Of a DNA stretch of 64,000 nucleotides, positions 51,245 to 63,640 are shown piece by piece. A program made the position numbers and the translations under genes. Every line of letters starts with the position of its first letter. Position 1 is the stretch's first letter. The notes beneath the pieces are model-generated. The model saw only the letters and a program-made list of their open reading frames with translations. It made no database searches and was not told where the DNA came from. The stretch is from Doris montereyensis (lineage: Eukaryota > Mollusca > Gastropoda > Nudibranchia > Dorididae), in NCBI GenBank assembly GCA_037039925.1, contig JAXRKP010000192.1:88501-152500 (forward strand). The letters are read 5' to 3'.

Positions 51245-54200
51245 GCTTTATGGGCCAGAACACGCTTTATAGGCCCTGAGGATAAACTTTGGCTTTATGG
51301 GCCATATATAAAGCTTTAGGGCTGGCCATGGCCATAGGATAAACTTTGGCTTTATTGGGCCATAGGATAAACTTTGGCTTTTAGGCCATAGGATAAACTT
51401 TGGCCATAGGATAAACTTTGGCTTTATTGGCCATAGGATAAACTTTGGCTTTAAATTGGCCATAGGATGCCTTTTGGGCCATAGGATATATGCCATTTTG
51501 GCTTTAGGATAAACTTTGGCTTTATGGGCCATAGGATAAATTTTGGCTTTATGGGCCGTAGGATAAACTTTTGGCTTTTTGGCTTTATGGGCCATAGGAT
51601 AAAACCATAGGATTTGGCTTTATGGACCATAGGATAAACTTTGGCTTTATGACTTTATGGGCCATAGGATAAACTTTGGCTTATGGGCCATATGATAAAC
51701 CTTGGCTTTATGACTTTATGGGCCATAGGATAAACTTTTGGATAAACTTTTTTATGGGCCTTTATGGGGAATAATATGATAAACTTTGGCTTTATTGGCA
51801 ATAGGATAAAGTTTGGCTTTATTGGCCATAGGATAAACTTTGGCTTTATGGGCCATAGGATAAATTATTAGGATAACTTTGTTTGGGCCATTTAAGTTTT
51901 GGCTTTATGGGCCATAGGATAAACTTTGGCTTTATGGGCCATAGGATAAATTTTAGGCTTTATGGGCCATATGATAAATTTTGGCTTTATGGGCCATAGG
52001 ATAAACTTTGGCTTAATGGGCAATGTGATAAACTGGCTTTATGGGCTATAGGATGGATAAGTTTTGGCTTTATGGGCCATAGGATAAACTTTATGGGCAG
52101 GCTTTATGGGGATAAGTTTTGGCTTTTTATGGGCCATAGGATAGGATGGCTTTATGGGCCATAGGATAAACTGGCTTTATAGGCCATAGGATAAACTTTG
52201 GCTTTATGGGCCATAGGATAAACTTTGGCTTTTATAGGGGCTTTATAGGATAGGATAAACTTTGGCTTTTATAGGCCATAGGATAAACTTTGGCTTTTTA
52301 TAGGCCATAGGATAAACTTTGGCTTTTATTTATGGGCCATAGGATAAACTTTGGCTTTATAGGCCATAGGATAAACTTTGGCTTTATAGGCCATAGGATA
52401 AACTTTGGCTTTATGGGCCTTTAGGATAATTATATGGGCCATAGGATAAACTTTGGCTTTATGGGCCATAGGATAAACTTTGGCTTTATGGGATAAACTT
52501 TGGCTTTATGGCTTTATGGGCCATAGGATAAACTTTGGCTTTATGGGCCATATGATAATGGGCCATAGGACCTTGGCTTTATGGGCCATAGGATAAACTT
52601 TGGCTTTATAGGCCATAGGATAAACTTTGGCTTTATGGGCCTTTAGGATAAACTTTGGCTTTATAGGCCATAGGATAAACTTTGGCTTTATGGGCCATAG
52701 GATAAACTTTGGCTTTATAGGCCATAGGATAAACTTTGGCTTTATGGGCCATAGGATAAACTGGCTTTATAGGCGATAGGATAAACTGGCTTTATAGGCC
52801 ATAGGATAAACTTTGGCTTTATAATTATAGGCCATAGGATAAACTTTGGCTTTATGGGCCATAGGATAAACTTTGGCTTTATAGGCCACTTTGGCTTTAT
52901 AGGCCATAGGATAAACTTTGGCTTTATGGGCCATAGGATAAACTTTGGCTTTATAGGCCATAGGATAAACTTTGGCTTTATGGGCCATAGGATAAACTTT
53001 GGCTTTATGGGCCATAGGATAAACTTTGGCTTTATGGGCCATAGGATAAACTTTGGCTTTATGGGCCATAGGATAAACTTTTGGCTTTATGGGCCATAGG
53101 ATAAACTTTGGCTTTATGGGCCATAGGATAAACTGGCTTTATGGGATAGGATAAACTTTGGCTTTATGGGCCATAGGATAAACTTTGGCTTTATGGGCCA
53201 TAGGATAAACTTTGGCTTTATAGGATAGGATAAACTTTGGCTTTATAATTATAGGCCATAGGATAAACTTTGGCTTTATGGGCTGGCTTTATAGGCCATA
53301 GGATAAACTTTGGCTTTATGGGCCATAGGATAAACTTTGGCTTTATGGGCCATAGGATAAACTTTGGCTTTATGGGCCATAGGATAAACTTTGGCTTTAT
53401 AGGCCATAGGATAAACTTTGGCTTTATGGGCCATAGGATAAACTTTGGCTTTATGGGCCATAGGATAAACTTTGGCTTTATGGGCCATTGATGGGCTTTA
53501 TGGGCCATAGGATAAACTTTGGTTTTTGGCTTTATGATAAACTTTGGCCAATAGGATAAACTGGCTTTATAGGCCATAGGATAAACTTTGGCTTTATAGG
53601 GCCATAGGATAAATGGGCCTTTGGCTTTATGGGGGATAAACTTTGGCTTTATAGGATAAACTTTGGCTTTATAGGCCATAGGATAAACTTTGGCTTTATG
53701 GGCCATAGGATAAACTGGCTTTATAGGATAAACTTTGGCTTTATAGGCCATAGGATAAACTGGCTTTATAGGCCATAGGATAAACTTTGGCTTTATGGGC
53801 CATAGGATAAACTTTGGCTTTTTAGGATAAACTTTGGCTTTATAATAGGATAAATAGGCCATAGGATAACTTTGGCTTTATGGGCCATAGGATTTGGCTT
53901 TATGGGCCATAGGATAAACATAGGATAAACTTTGGCTTTATAATGGGCCATAGGATAAACTTTGGCTTTATGGGCCATAGGATAACTTTGGCTTTATGGG
54001 CCATAGGATAAACTTTGGCTTTATGGGCCATAGGATAAACTTTGGCTTTATTTATGGGCCATAGGATAAACTTTGGCTTTATGGGCCATAGGATAAACTT
54101 TGGCTTTATGGGGGATAAACCTTTATATAGGATAAACTTTGGCTTTAAATGGCTTTATAGGCCATAGGATAAAAACATAGGATTGGCTTTATGGGCCATA

Positions 54201-55306
54201 GGATAAACTTTGGCTTTATATAGGATAAACTTTGGCATAGGATAAACTTTGGCTTTATGGGCCATAGGATAAACCTTGGCTTTATGGGCCATAGGATAAA
54301 CTTTGGCTTTATAGGCCATAGGATAAACTTTGGCTTTATAATTATGGGCCATAGGATAAACTTTGGCTTTATGGGCCATAGGATAAACCAATAGGCTTGG
54401 CTTTATGGGCCATAGGATAAACTTTGGCTTTATGGGCCATAGGATAAACTTTGGCTTTATAGGCCATAGGATTTGGCTTTATGGGCCATAGGATAAACTT
54501 TGGCTTTATGGGCCATAGGATAAACTTTGGCTTTAGGCCATAGGATAAACTGGCTTTATAGGCCATAGGATAAACTTTGGCTTTATGGGCCATAGGATAA
54601 ACTGGCTTTATAGGCCATAGGATAAACTGGCTTTATAGGCCATAGGATAAACTTTGGCTTTTTATAATTATAGGCCATAGGATAAACTTTGGCTTTATGG
54701 GCCATAGGATAAACTTTGGCTTTATGGGCCATAGGATATGGGCCATAGGATAAACTTTGGCTTTTATGATAAACTTTGGCCATAGGATAAAATAGGGCCA
54801 ATAGGATAAACCTTGGCTTTATGGGCCATAGGATAAACTTTGGCTTTATGGGCCATAGGATAAACTTTGGCTTTATGGGCCATAGGATAAACTTTGGCTT
54901 TATGGGCCATAGGATAAACTTTGGCTTTATGGGCCATAGGATAAACCATAGGATAAACTTTGGCTTTATAATTATGGCCTTTGGCTTTAGGCCATAGGAT
55001 AAAAAGGATTTGGCTTTATGGGCCATAGGATAAACTTTGGCTTTATGGGCCATAGGATAAACTTTGGCTTTATAGGCCATAGGATAAACTTTGGCTTTAT
55101 GGGCCATAGGATAAACTTTGGCTTTATGGGCCATAGGGAGGATAAACTTTGGCTTTATTTTATTGGCCATAGGATAATCTTTGGCTTTATTGGCCATAGG
55201 ATAAACTTTGGCTTTATTGGCCATAGGATAAACTTTGGCTTTATTGGCCATAGGATAAACTTTGGCTTTATTGGCCATAGGATAAACTTTGGCTTTATGG
55301 GCCATA
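51245..55306. repeat. Minisatellite, 27-bp unit, ~4.06 kb
   Basis: Tandem array of a 27-base unit, best described by its translations. The plus strand gives GHRINFGFM, the minus strand HKAKVYPMA, and a second minus frame IKPKFILWP. About 150 units are present, many with short deletions (for example loss of TTT giving ATAAACTGGC) or A/G, T/G variation at the join (TATGGGCC, TATAGGCC, TATTGGCC). The right edge (55150-55290) is enriched in TATTGGCC units, and the left edge is degenerate. Because 27 is a multiple of 3 and the unit lacks stops in three frames, long ORFs arise on both strands. I do not treat them as genes. Confidence 0.95.
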
Positions 55307-56057
55307 ATGATCTTGAAAGAACTTTACTTTAATATTAATAGCATATGTCAATGAAATGAGTAACAACGGAATGTCATATTATTATTTTATTATAACTGTT
55401 TAATACAATTTTAAAAAAGATGTAAATTACAAAGGATGACTAACAAGGATTCAAAACATTAGCAGCGAATTGGACAGTAAAAGTACAATATAAGTCCCAA
55501 TCCCATATAATATAAAAAATAACGTCAAGTGATGTGTGACATATTATTTTTACGTACAAATAGTACACTAGGTATCATCTTTACATATAATAATAACAAC
55601 AATGTAAAGTAACTGGTGGCATCAAATCAGATGGGACCAGACAACAAAATAAAACAGCTTTGACTTTGACTTAAAACTTTGTACTATTGTACTGGTCTTA
55701 TGAAAATAACAGAGATTACAATTTCTTTTTCCAAACATCTATATTATTTATTATATAAACAACCATCTATATTATATAAACAAACATCTCATACATAAGA
55801 TGCAGGATCAAAATATATGGGTTGACAAAGTCACGTATTTGAGGAATTCAGTTAGAAAAAAAACTTGGTCCGGGATGGATATGAGTTTTCTCAAACTCAA
55901 AACCATAATACATGTAATAACACATTTATTTCAGAGGTGTACTTTCCAAAACATAGCACTAGTCATTTGTGTTTATCTGAGATGAAAACAAAGCTGTGAT
56001 TGAGTTATAAATAGATATGATTGCATCCTAGATTGTCCATCAGACGAAGGCCTTTGA

Positions 56058-56214
56058 GTAATCTCTTGACAATCAGAGAGTGGGAAAATAGATTTTGACA
56101 AGATTTATTGTGTAATCTCTTGACAATCAGAGTGTAAGTGTAAAATAGATTTTGACATGATTTATTTTGTGATCTCTTGACAATCAGAGCGTAAAATAGA
56201 TTTTGACATGACTT
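56058..56214. repeat. Three-copy tandem repeat, ~52-58 bp unit
   Basis: The phrase ATCTCTTGACAATCAGAG occurs at 56061, 56113 and 56171. Each is followed by AAAATAGATTTTGACA and a GATTTATT or GACTTAGT end. Confidence 0.85.
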
Positions 56215-56524
56215 AGTATCCCAGTGGAGTTATCGACTTTTCACACAAAAAACTATTCTCCATCAAAGACAGAAATGTATTATAGTTTTAGTGAAATGTA
56301 CCCCGTGTACAACATATGATTATATGTCATAATAATAATAACAATAATAATAAGTTATTTCTATAGTGCATTAAGCCCATATATGATTATGCTCTAAGTC
56401 TAAGGCGCTAGATATTAATGGGGATGAGGAGAAAGAAGATTAGTCTAAAAGTTATTAGAATGAAGCTCTAAAAAGTTATGTCTTGAGATTTTTCTTTCTT
56501 GAAAGAGTTCTACAAGGGAGATTG

Positions 56525-56645
56525 ACTTGTGGTCTCATTTCAGGGTAATTTAAGAGGAAACAATGAGATGAAATAGGTGTGAAATAGTGAAAGGAAAATA
56601 CTAGGACCTACTAGCAGCAACCTCCAACCGCCTATAATAATAATG
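56525..56645 (-). repeat. Short dispersed repeat, family 4 (minus)
   Basis: GTGGTCTCATTTCAGGGTAA, TTTAAGAGGAAACAATGAG, and AGGACCTACTAGCAGCAACC. Confidence 0.6.
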
Positions 56646-57068
56646 TAACACAATAAAATATATAAACTAGACTAAATAAAATACATCAATACGATGATCA
56701 CAGTAGGTTACAGTTGAATGTATGAAAAGTGGAAACAGAAAGATAGACTTCATTTAGATGTAAACAATAATGTTTGATTTTCTGTCACATTGTATCTTTG
56801 ACTTAAATATACATTACTATATATTTGTAGTGTGTAATTCCCACTTATGCAACTGATGAATGATTTTATATAAATGAAAGATTTTGGGTATTAATTATAT
56901 TCTTGATGAAGGATATTTGCGTTGTTTTTAACTACAAACTTTAATTGAAATCATATCACCCTCGTCCTTGTTCTTAACGTTTAAAAATTCACCAACATAG
57001 ATAGCTTTTGATATACAATTTATCCTACAGATATTGAATAACACTCTATAGACAAGCTCAGACCATTT

Positions 57069-57285
57069 TTATGACCTCCCACTGACATGCTTGTATGCCA
57101 TCCAAGCTCCAACAGAGACCAATCCAACGCCGGTTGTGAGAAGAGCGACCTTTTTCAATTTCTTTTTCAAGAGAATCATTTTCATCTCATCGAGGTTACC
57201 AAGGACAACTTTCTTGACATCCGGTTGCTGTTTGGCCATATCCCAGTAACTAGCGAGACCAGGGCGTTTACTGGTGATGACATAT
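57069..57285 (-). CDS. Last exon of an unrecognised gene, C-terminal membrane helix
   Basis: The acceptor TTCTTCTTGTAACAG (minus strand) opens an exon that is intact to TAA at 57071-57069. It encodes YVITSKRPGLASYWDMAKQQ, PDVKKVVLGNLDEMKMIL, a Lys-rich KKKLKK and then a hydrophobic helix ALLTTGVGLVSVGAWMAY followed by KHVSGRS. The layout (basic patch, single helix near the C-terminus, very short polar tail) suggests a small tail-anchored or mitochondrial inner-membrane protein. I do not recognise the family. Upstream exons would lie at higher coordinates and were not found. The exon begins one base into a codon. Confidence 0.55.
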
Positions 57286-57299
57286 CTGTTACAAGAAGA

Positions 57300-58035
57300 A
57301 GAACAAAAATTGTTGTGTTCTTGCCATACATGATGTTGTTCTTGTTCTAATGACAATGGAAATACAAATGATCTAAAATCCTAGACTTCATCCTTAAGTT
57401 GAAGCAGATTTCTTAAGCATTTACGACCAATTTTTTCTAATTAATACACTGGCGAAATTTTCCTCCTTGAGAATTAAAATATTAAGCCACATTTAAAGTC
57501 TGTCAACAGCAGCAAAAAGAAATGATCAAGCTGGTAACATTTTGAATCCACCAAACCAGCCGCAACATGACATTTTTTTCGAGAAATTGTTTAAATACTT
57601 ATTATGGTGTTGTACTTTTGATTGGGACATCAGCAAGAAAAATATTAGGACATCAATAGGAATCCTAGTCCAAACATTTGTGCATGTACATGTATTTTCA
57701 AAGTAGGGAGCAGATCTTTATACGGACTGATATATTTCCATAGTGTTTGGTAGTGTTTGATACGTCTCATGCTGACGTTTCCCAGTGAAGTCCTCAATCC
57801 AAAAATCGCACCCAAAGTATATCAATATCAGTATTTATTTGCATTTTCTTCTTTAACCTCTGAGGGGCGACCATCTCCTACCAGACGCGTCCCCAGGTTG
57901 TGGATAGGGGAACAGCCTCTAGATAGAGAGGTCAGCTGCGAATACCGAATAAGCAGTCGCAGACAAAACTGGCGTTAGCCAATGAGGACGAAGTGGGGCT
58001 GCAGAGTGGGATTTCAGCCCTTAGAAAATTCTCTA
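57300..58035. other. Upstream of the exon at 57.1 kb; unassigned repeat-like stretch
   Basis: 57860-57960 (ACCAGACGCGTCCCCAGGTT, GATAGGGGAACAGCCTCT) is GC-richer than its surroundings and looks like an end of a mobile element, but I cannot name it. Confidence 0.35.
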
Positions 58036-58870
58036 GATGTGGACATTCACTGAAATATTAGAGGACCTCGATTTTGCTGATGATGTTGTACTCTTGTCAC
58101 AGAACATCACAGATATACAAACCAAAACACAGCGAGTTGATAACAATGCACAAAAAACTGGGGCTACACATAAATATTGGAAAAACAAAAATGATGAGGA
58201 TGAACAACAAATCGAAGCAACCGGTGAAACTTGGAAACAAGGAGATTGAAGATATACAAGCTTTCACATATCTTGGAAGTAAAATTACTTAAAATGGAAA
58301 TTCTAAAGATGAGATCAAAGAAAGATTAACAAAAGCGAGAAAAGTATTTGGATCACTGAATAATATTTGGAATTCAAGAAAAATCTCAATTAAAACAAAA
58401 TTCAGATTCTACAAATCTTATATTCTAGCTGTCCTTTATGGTGCTGAATCTTGGAAAATAACAAATAACATCTGCAGAAAGCTGGACACATTTCAAAACA
58501 GTTATCTCAGAAAGATCCTCAAAATATTTTTTGCCAAACACGATATCAAACAACGACCTTCAAGAAAGAACATCACTGGAGTCAATATCCCAGATTGTGA
58601 GGACGAGAAGATGGAAGTAGACTGGACACATCCTTAGGATGAATGCTGATGCCATCCCTAAAATAGCCCTCAGATGGACCCCTCAGGGAACAAAGAAGAG
58701 AGGTCGCCCGCTAGAATCATGGAGGAGAAGCATCGAAAAAGAGATGAAGATCCAGGGATGGACGTGGGGGCAGATGATAAAGTTGACATCTGATCGTGTT
58801 CAATGGCGATCCACTGTGTCGGCCTTATGTGCTACCCAAGCACTACGGGAAAAGAAAGTAAGTCTTCTTT
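58036..58870 (+). mobile_element. Non-LTR reverse transcriptase, C-terminal half (plus)
   Basis: In shifting frames: WTFTEILEDLDFADDVVLLS (FADD catalytic box), INIGKTKMMRMN, EIEDIQAFTYLGSKIT, KARKVFGSLNNIWNSRKIS, AVLYGAESWKI, then IALRWTPQGTKKRGRP and TWGQMIKLTSDRVQWR. This order, RT palm end then 'RW.P.G.rkRGRP...W', is standard for a family of invertebrate LINEs. The N-terminal RT and endonuclease are lost. Confidence 0.75.
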
Positions 58871-59438
58871 AACCTGTTGCAGTCATATGATTCATATGAA
58901 ATGTTATGATGGCATAGACTTTGACGACAAGTTTGAAACACCAGCACTGAAGCTTATCTCCAGACATGTTCGTGAATATTTTAGCACATACATATTATAC
59001 TTTGTGCCGCAAAGAAAAGGTAACCCACTTGCGTCATGATTGTGAGAGGACTTTACAATCCAACCTACATATATCAACATCGCATATGTTGATATCCTGC
59101 ATATATGGACGTCATATCAAAGTCACGGTTTTTCCTTATATATTATTAGTAAAACAAACACTGATATTTTTATGTAAATTTGACTCAAACCCTTATATCA
59201 ACTTCTCGATTTTGTCGGTGCAGGCAATAATCAGTCTACAGACAACATAAATCTAATGTCCGTCGATGGCCGGTAAATCGATTAGTGAAAGCCAAGAATT
59301 GGCAAATGAAAACACATGCCTGTAGACCAAGAAAATACTGCACCCTGGAGCAATCAAAGCCAATTAAAACGCATGCTCTTTGACCAAAGAAATCGCACTA
59401 GACCAATCATTCCCTACATACAAAAACAGACGACCATC
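58871..59438. other. Intergenic, no gene supported
   Basis: No exon or named repeat seen. Confidence 0.4.
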
Positions 59439-59450
59439 AATGACTTCTTC
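59439..59450. repeat. Target-site duplication, left, of RTE-like copy B
   Basis: AATGACTTCTTC, identical to 62768-62779 on the other side of the element. Confidence 0.8.
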
Positions 59451-62400
59451 TTTTTATCTTTCTTTATCATTCCCATTCTACCTTTCGGTGTATGGGTTCA
59501 GATGCCCGAGATGATCTTTCTTCAGGATGCCCTGTCCTGGCATTTTCTGTTTCCTTCCAAAAAAGTTAAATTTCTATGCTTCAATGCCTCTTATATCTTT
59601 TTCCCACTTTCTCCGAGGTCTGCCTTTTGGTCTTTTACCTTGGGCTTTAGCACTGTATACTGATTTAGCTATTCTATTGTCATTCATTCTCTTTACATGC
59701 CCAAACCATCTCAATTGATCTGTTTCTATTTTAGTTTTTATGCCATCTGCTTTGGTTTGATTTCTTATTGCTGTGTTTCCGATTTTGTCTCTTTTAGTTT
59801 TCCCTACTACTTTTCTTAGATATTTCATTTCAACTGTCTATACTCTATTGTATTCTCTACTGTCTAAAGACCAAGTTTGGCTGCCATAGAGGAGAGTAGG
59901 ACAATAAACTGTTTTGTATACTGCCCTTTTGGTTTTTGTTGACAATTCTTGCTTACCTACAAATGCCTTTCCTAGATGGTTATATATTGCACTTGCCTTT
60001 TTGATTCTCTGGCTGATTTCTTCTCTTAGTTTTCCCTCTGAGTTAATCATTACTCCTAAGTAATTGTAGCTTTGAACTTGTTCTAAATTCTCCCTGCCCA
60101 ATTTAAGATTTTGTGTTTTAGCTTCCCTAGTTACTAGCATTGTTTTGGTTTTCTTTGCATTTACTCTACTTCCTCTTTTATTTAGTTCATTGTTCATAAT
60201 GTTGATATTCCACTGAAGGTCACTTTCTGATTTTCCAAACCGAACTAAATCATCGGCAAATGAAAGCATTGATACATTTACTGGTTTGAGCTTCCTCACA
60301 CCTACATTCCTTAAGCCTTTGCGATTGAATCCATAAATGTGATAAACAAAAGAGGACTTAGGATACAACCCTGTCTTACTCCTATATCTACATCACATTC
60401 TTTAAATACATTTCCAGCTATTCTCACTGCACATGTTGGTTTATTGTAAAAACTTGGAATGGCTTCTATTAAATTTTGCTTTACATTGTGTTCTTTTAAG
60501 GAATACCATAGTTCGTCCCTCCTCACAGTGTCAAATTCCTTTTCTAAGTCAATAAAACACAGGTGCAAGTCAATGTTTCTCTCAAGAGATTTTTCTATTA
60601 TTTGTCTAATAGTAAATATGTGATCTTGTACACTTCTTCCTGGTCTAAATCCTCTCTGATGCTCTTCAATCTGATCCTCTACTCCTTTCCTTAGTCTCAT
60701 TTCCAGTATCCTGGCATATACTTTTCCTGGAACGCTAAGTAGTGATATCCCTCTATAGTTTGATCATTCCATAGTTGATCTTTTCTTATGTATTGGTACT
60801 ACTGTTGCTTTTTTCCAGTCGTCTGGCACCTGTTTGGACTTAAATGCTTGTTGGCATATTGCGTGTAGTAGTTTATCTGCCTCTTTCCCTTGGTTTTTAA
60901 TCATTTCTGGATAAACTTGATCTGCTCCTTGGGCTTTTCTTAATTTCACTTTTCTTATAGCTGTTTGGATTTCTTCAATTGTTATATTTACATCTTCAGT
61001 TGTCTACTCTAAATTACTTGATACTCTCATTAATTGATCTTTACTCCTTGTTTCATACTTTCTGGAGGGATTATGTAATTGGTGAAAACACTTCCTCAAT
61101 GTTTCCATGATTTCGCGGTCTTCTTTCATTATTTCTCCTTTGGCATTCTTAATTTGTCGTATTGGGCATGCTTTGGTCTTTTTCATGCTCTTCATTGCCC
61201 CCCAGAACAGCTTTTGATTGCCTTGAAAGCTTTCTTGGAGTCTTTGTCCAAACTGTTCCCATTGTTCCTGTTTTGCTTTCCTAACTTCCTCTTTGGCGAT
61301 AGTTCTTTTACTTTTATTCATGTAATCTATCCTATTATTCCTATCTTCTGGTCTCTTTGTTTGCAAGTATTTCTTCCAGGCATCCTTCTTTTCTTTGATA
61401 TTAGTCTTGACATTCTCATTCAACCATGCTGTTCTTTTCCTATCTCCTTTAATTTGTTTCCTACCACAGACCTTTTCAGTACAACTGAGGAGTGTTTCTT
61501 TATACAATTGCAACTTTTCTTCTATCGTGCTATCATTCAGATCCATCTGTCTTTCACTGATAAATCTTTTATCCTAGATTGGTATACTTGTTTTACTACT
61601 GGTTTATTTAGTTCCTCTAATTTGAGTTTAGAAGCTTTCTCCCTTTCCTTTTCTGTTTGTTTTCTTCAGTCAGTAATGTCAGTTTGGCAATCACTAAGTG
61701 ATGATCACTAAATATTTCTGCTCTTCTGTTTACTCTTGCATTCAATGCACTGTAAAAAAGGAAGCTGCTAACTATTATGTAGTCTATCATTGACTTTTCA
61801 CACCTGTCTTCATTTACTCTTGCATATTTGTGTATATCTTTATGAGGAAAAAGGTGTTGGCTATTTTCATGTTATTCTTTGGGCAAAAATCTATTAGTCT
61901 CTCCATTTGGAGAAGTTGTTGTCTATCCTTCTTTACCTATTACTCCTGACGTTTCTATATTGTTGCCTACTCCAGCGTTTAAATTTCCTAAAGCATTAGT
62001 TCCTGTTCGGATTTAAGATTCTCTGCAGCTATTTGTAAATCGTGTTCGAAGATATCTTTTTCTTTTTAGTTGCGTCTCCATTTGGTCCATAAGCTTTTTA
62101 ATAATTTAATTTCTCGTCTTTTGGTTTAATATTTACCTCTAATAGCCGTGGGCTCATAAATTTCCAACTTTCTAGTAGCTTTTCATGTCTTTTATGCACT
62201 AGGAGGCCTACTCCTGCTCTAGCTCTATCTTTGATATCTACTCCTGAGAAGATTAAAATATGATTTGGTCCTACATTTTCTATTCATTGTCCTTTTTTCT
62301 TTGTTTCTGTAATAGCCAAAATATCTACTTTGAATTTTTCCATTTCTTTAACTTATTCTAACTCTTTTCCATTTATTGCCCTAACGTTCCAAGTTCCAAA

Positions 62401-62767
62401 AATCACAGTCCGTGTTCGTTTCCATTTTCGTAGTTGAAAGGTCAAGCCGGTTATATTATATATTATATTTATTTCTCTGCATCAGTTAGGTTTCGGATAA
62501 GCAGGGGATTAGCCCACTGTACTATAGGTAGACGGTGGGGCTGCCGCCTTGAGGCCCCCTGCCAGGCCTTGTTATTTTCTGTAAGGGTTAACTCCCTTAG
62601 CCTTTAGTCATTCAAGATTAGCCTGCAAGGCAGCAGGTTATTACTTTCTGTCATGGTTAACTCCCTTAGCCTTTGGTCGACCAATTCCCTTCTACAAGGC
62701 AGCAGGAGACTCGTGGAGGGTGGGATCATCTACTCCCCGTAAAGGTGCTTACCTGTCCACTGCCCGG
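59451..62767 (-). mobile_element. RTE-like non-LTR retrotransposon, copy B (near full length)
   Basis: 3,317 bases on the minus strand. From the 5' end (62767): a UTR with two ~70-base direct repeats, then an AP endonuclease with all key motifs (GTWNVRAING, ITETK, SDHHLVIAK). A linker follows (for example LNDSTIEEKLQLYKETLLSC). The reverse transcriptase reads EEHQRGFRPGRSVQDHIFTI, LCFIDLEKEFDTVRRDELW, VRQGCILSPLLF and SMLSFADDLVRFGKSESDL. The C-terminus is LRWFGHVKRMNDNRIAKSVY and KRPKGRPRRKWEKD. Frameshifts and stops divide it into at least five open pieces, including a TGA soon after ITETK. The perfect 12-bp target duplication and the retained catalytic residues indicate a fairly recent insertion. 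Assignment to the RTE group is by general resemblance. Confidence 0.85.
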
Positions 62768-62779
62768 AATGACTTCTTC
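62768..62779. repeat. Target-site duplication, right, of RTE-like copy B
   Basis: AATGACTTCTTC, identical to 59439-59450. Confidence 0.8.
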
Positions 62780-62929
62780 ACACCAGCAAAAAAGAAGCCA
62801 GCAATGCTCTCACCCTCTTCAAAAACGGTTCTTTTTAGGGCCACACATTACGTTCGACTGACGTTGTATTATGGCTTTTTTTTTTTTTTTGGTGATGTCC
62901 CTTTATTTTATTGGTTGTTCTGATACATC

Positions 62930-63003
62930 GACAACCTCTTATATTATATCGACAAAATTTGGTGGTCCCTATGATGTCGATATAAGAGGGTTGGACTGTG
63001 CAT
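62930..63003 (-). mobile_element. Possible terminus of a DNA-transposon relic
   Basis: On the minus strand ACAGTCCAACCCTCTTATAT then CGACATCATAGGGACCACC. CAGTCCAACC-type ends of this sort are seen at pogo/Tigger termini. The other end was not found, and no transposase is attached. Confidence 0.35.
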
Positions 63004-63284
63004 CATTTTTAAATGAAATTTTGGTTGGCACACGATACTGGAATTAGAATAGTTTTGAAAACAAGGTGCTAAGTTTCCAATAGCCATCTTGTCACATTCA
63101 CAGATAACGCATATTTGAATTTCGCACTACTAAGAATTCAGCCTCTCATCTTTCCACAGAGTGAATTTAATGTGATCACATTACAGTGTATTCCAATCGC
63201 ATTAGTTGACACCATTGATTATTGTGAAGCGTAATTAAATGACGTCACACATCTTTGTGCCCATTTTCAGTCCTTTTGTTGTTG

Positions 63285-63640
63285 TTATGCCAGACAAAGG
63301 TTTACAATGAAGCAACACCACACACTGCAAACAGAGCACTTCAGTGGCTTAAAGATGTCTTCGATGATCGCATTGTCAGTAGGCCCATTGAAATTGCATG
63401 GGCGGCGCACTCCCAGATTCGAAGCCGCTGGACATTTTCCTGAGGGGTACTTCAAATCTAGAGTTTACAAGAACAGACCCAACACAATAAACCGACTAAG
63501 ACAAGAGAAAGAGACAGCTTTTACAAACACCTCTTCCCAGATTTACAATACAGATAGGCCATCAATGATTTTGAAGGACATCTACACACACAGGTGTTTG
63601 CAAAACAAGGGAGAGCACTTCAAACATAAGACATTTTAGG
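63285..63640 (+). mobile_element. DDE transposase, C-terminal fragment (mariner/Tc-like)
   Basis: EATPHTANRALQWLKDVFDD and RIVSRPIEIAWAAHS lead, after one base is missed at TCCC (63411-63414), into a PD.KPLDIFL-type block. After a second slip at GGGG (63442-63445) comes YFKSRVYKNRPNTINRLRQE, ending HRCLQNKGEHFKHKTF. The family pattern is QQDGA.PHTA...., W..hSPDL.PLD..LWGYLK, then L...I. The catalytic DG before A.PHT is replaced, so this copy is inactive as read. The N-terminal helix-turn-helix region is missing. Confidence 0.7.

Larger units (their letters stand above)
55307..57068. other. Intergenic / possible 3' UTR of the minus-strand gene
   Basis: AT-rich. Contains the three-unit tandem repeat and the family 4 copy listed separately, and an (ATA)n-like stretch at 56330-56352. 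Confidence 0.4.

Noticed and set aside
52767..55305. Long ORFs on both strands of the minisatellite as a repetitive secreted or adhesive protein
   Set aside because: They follow from a stop-free unit whose length is a multiple of three. Three frames are open, unit deletions break all of them, and no start region, signal peptide or splice site adjoins.
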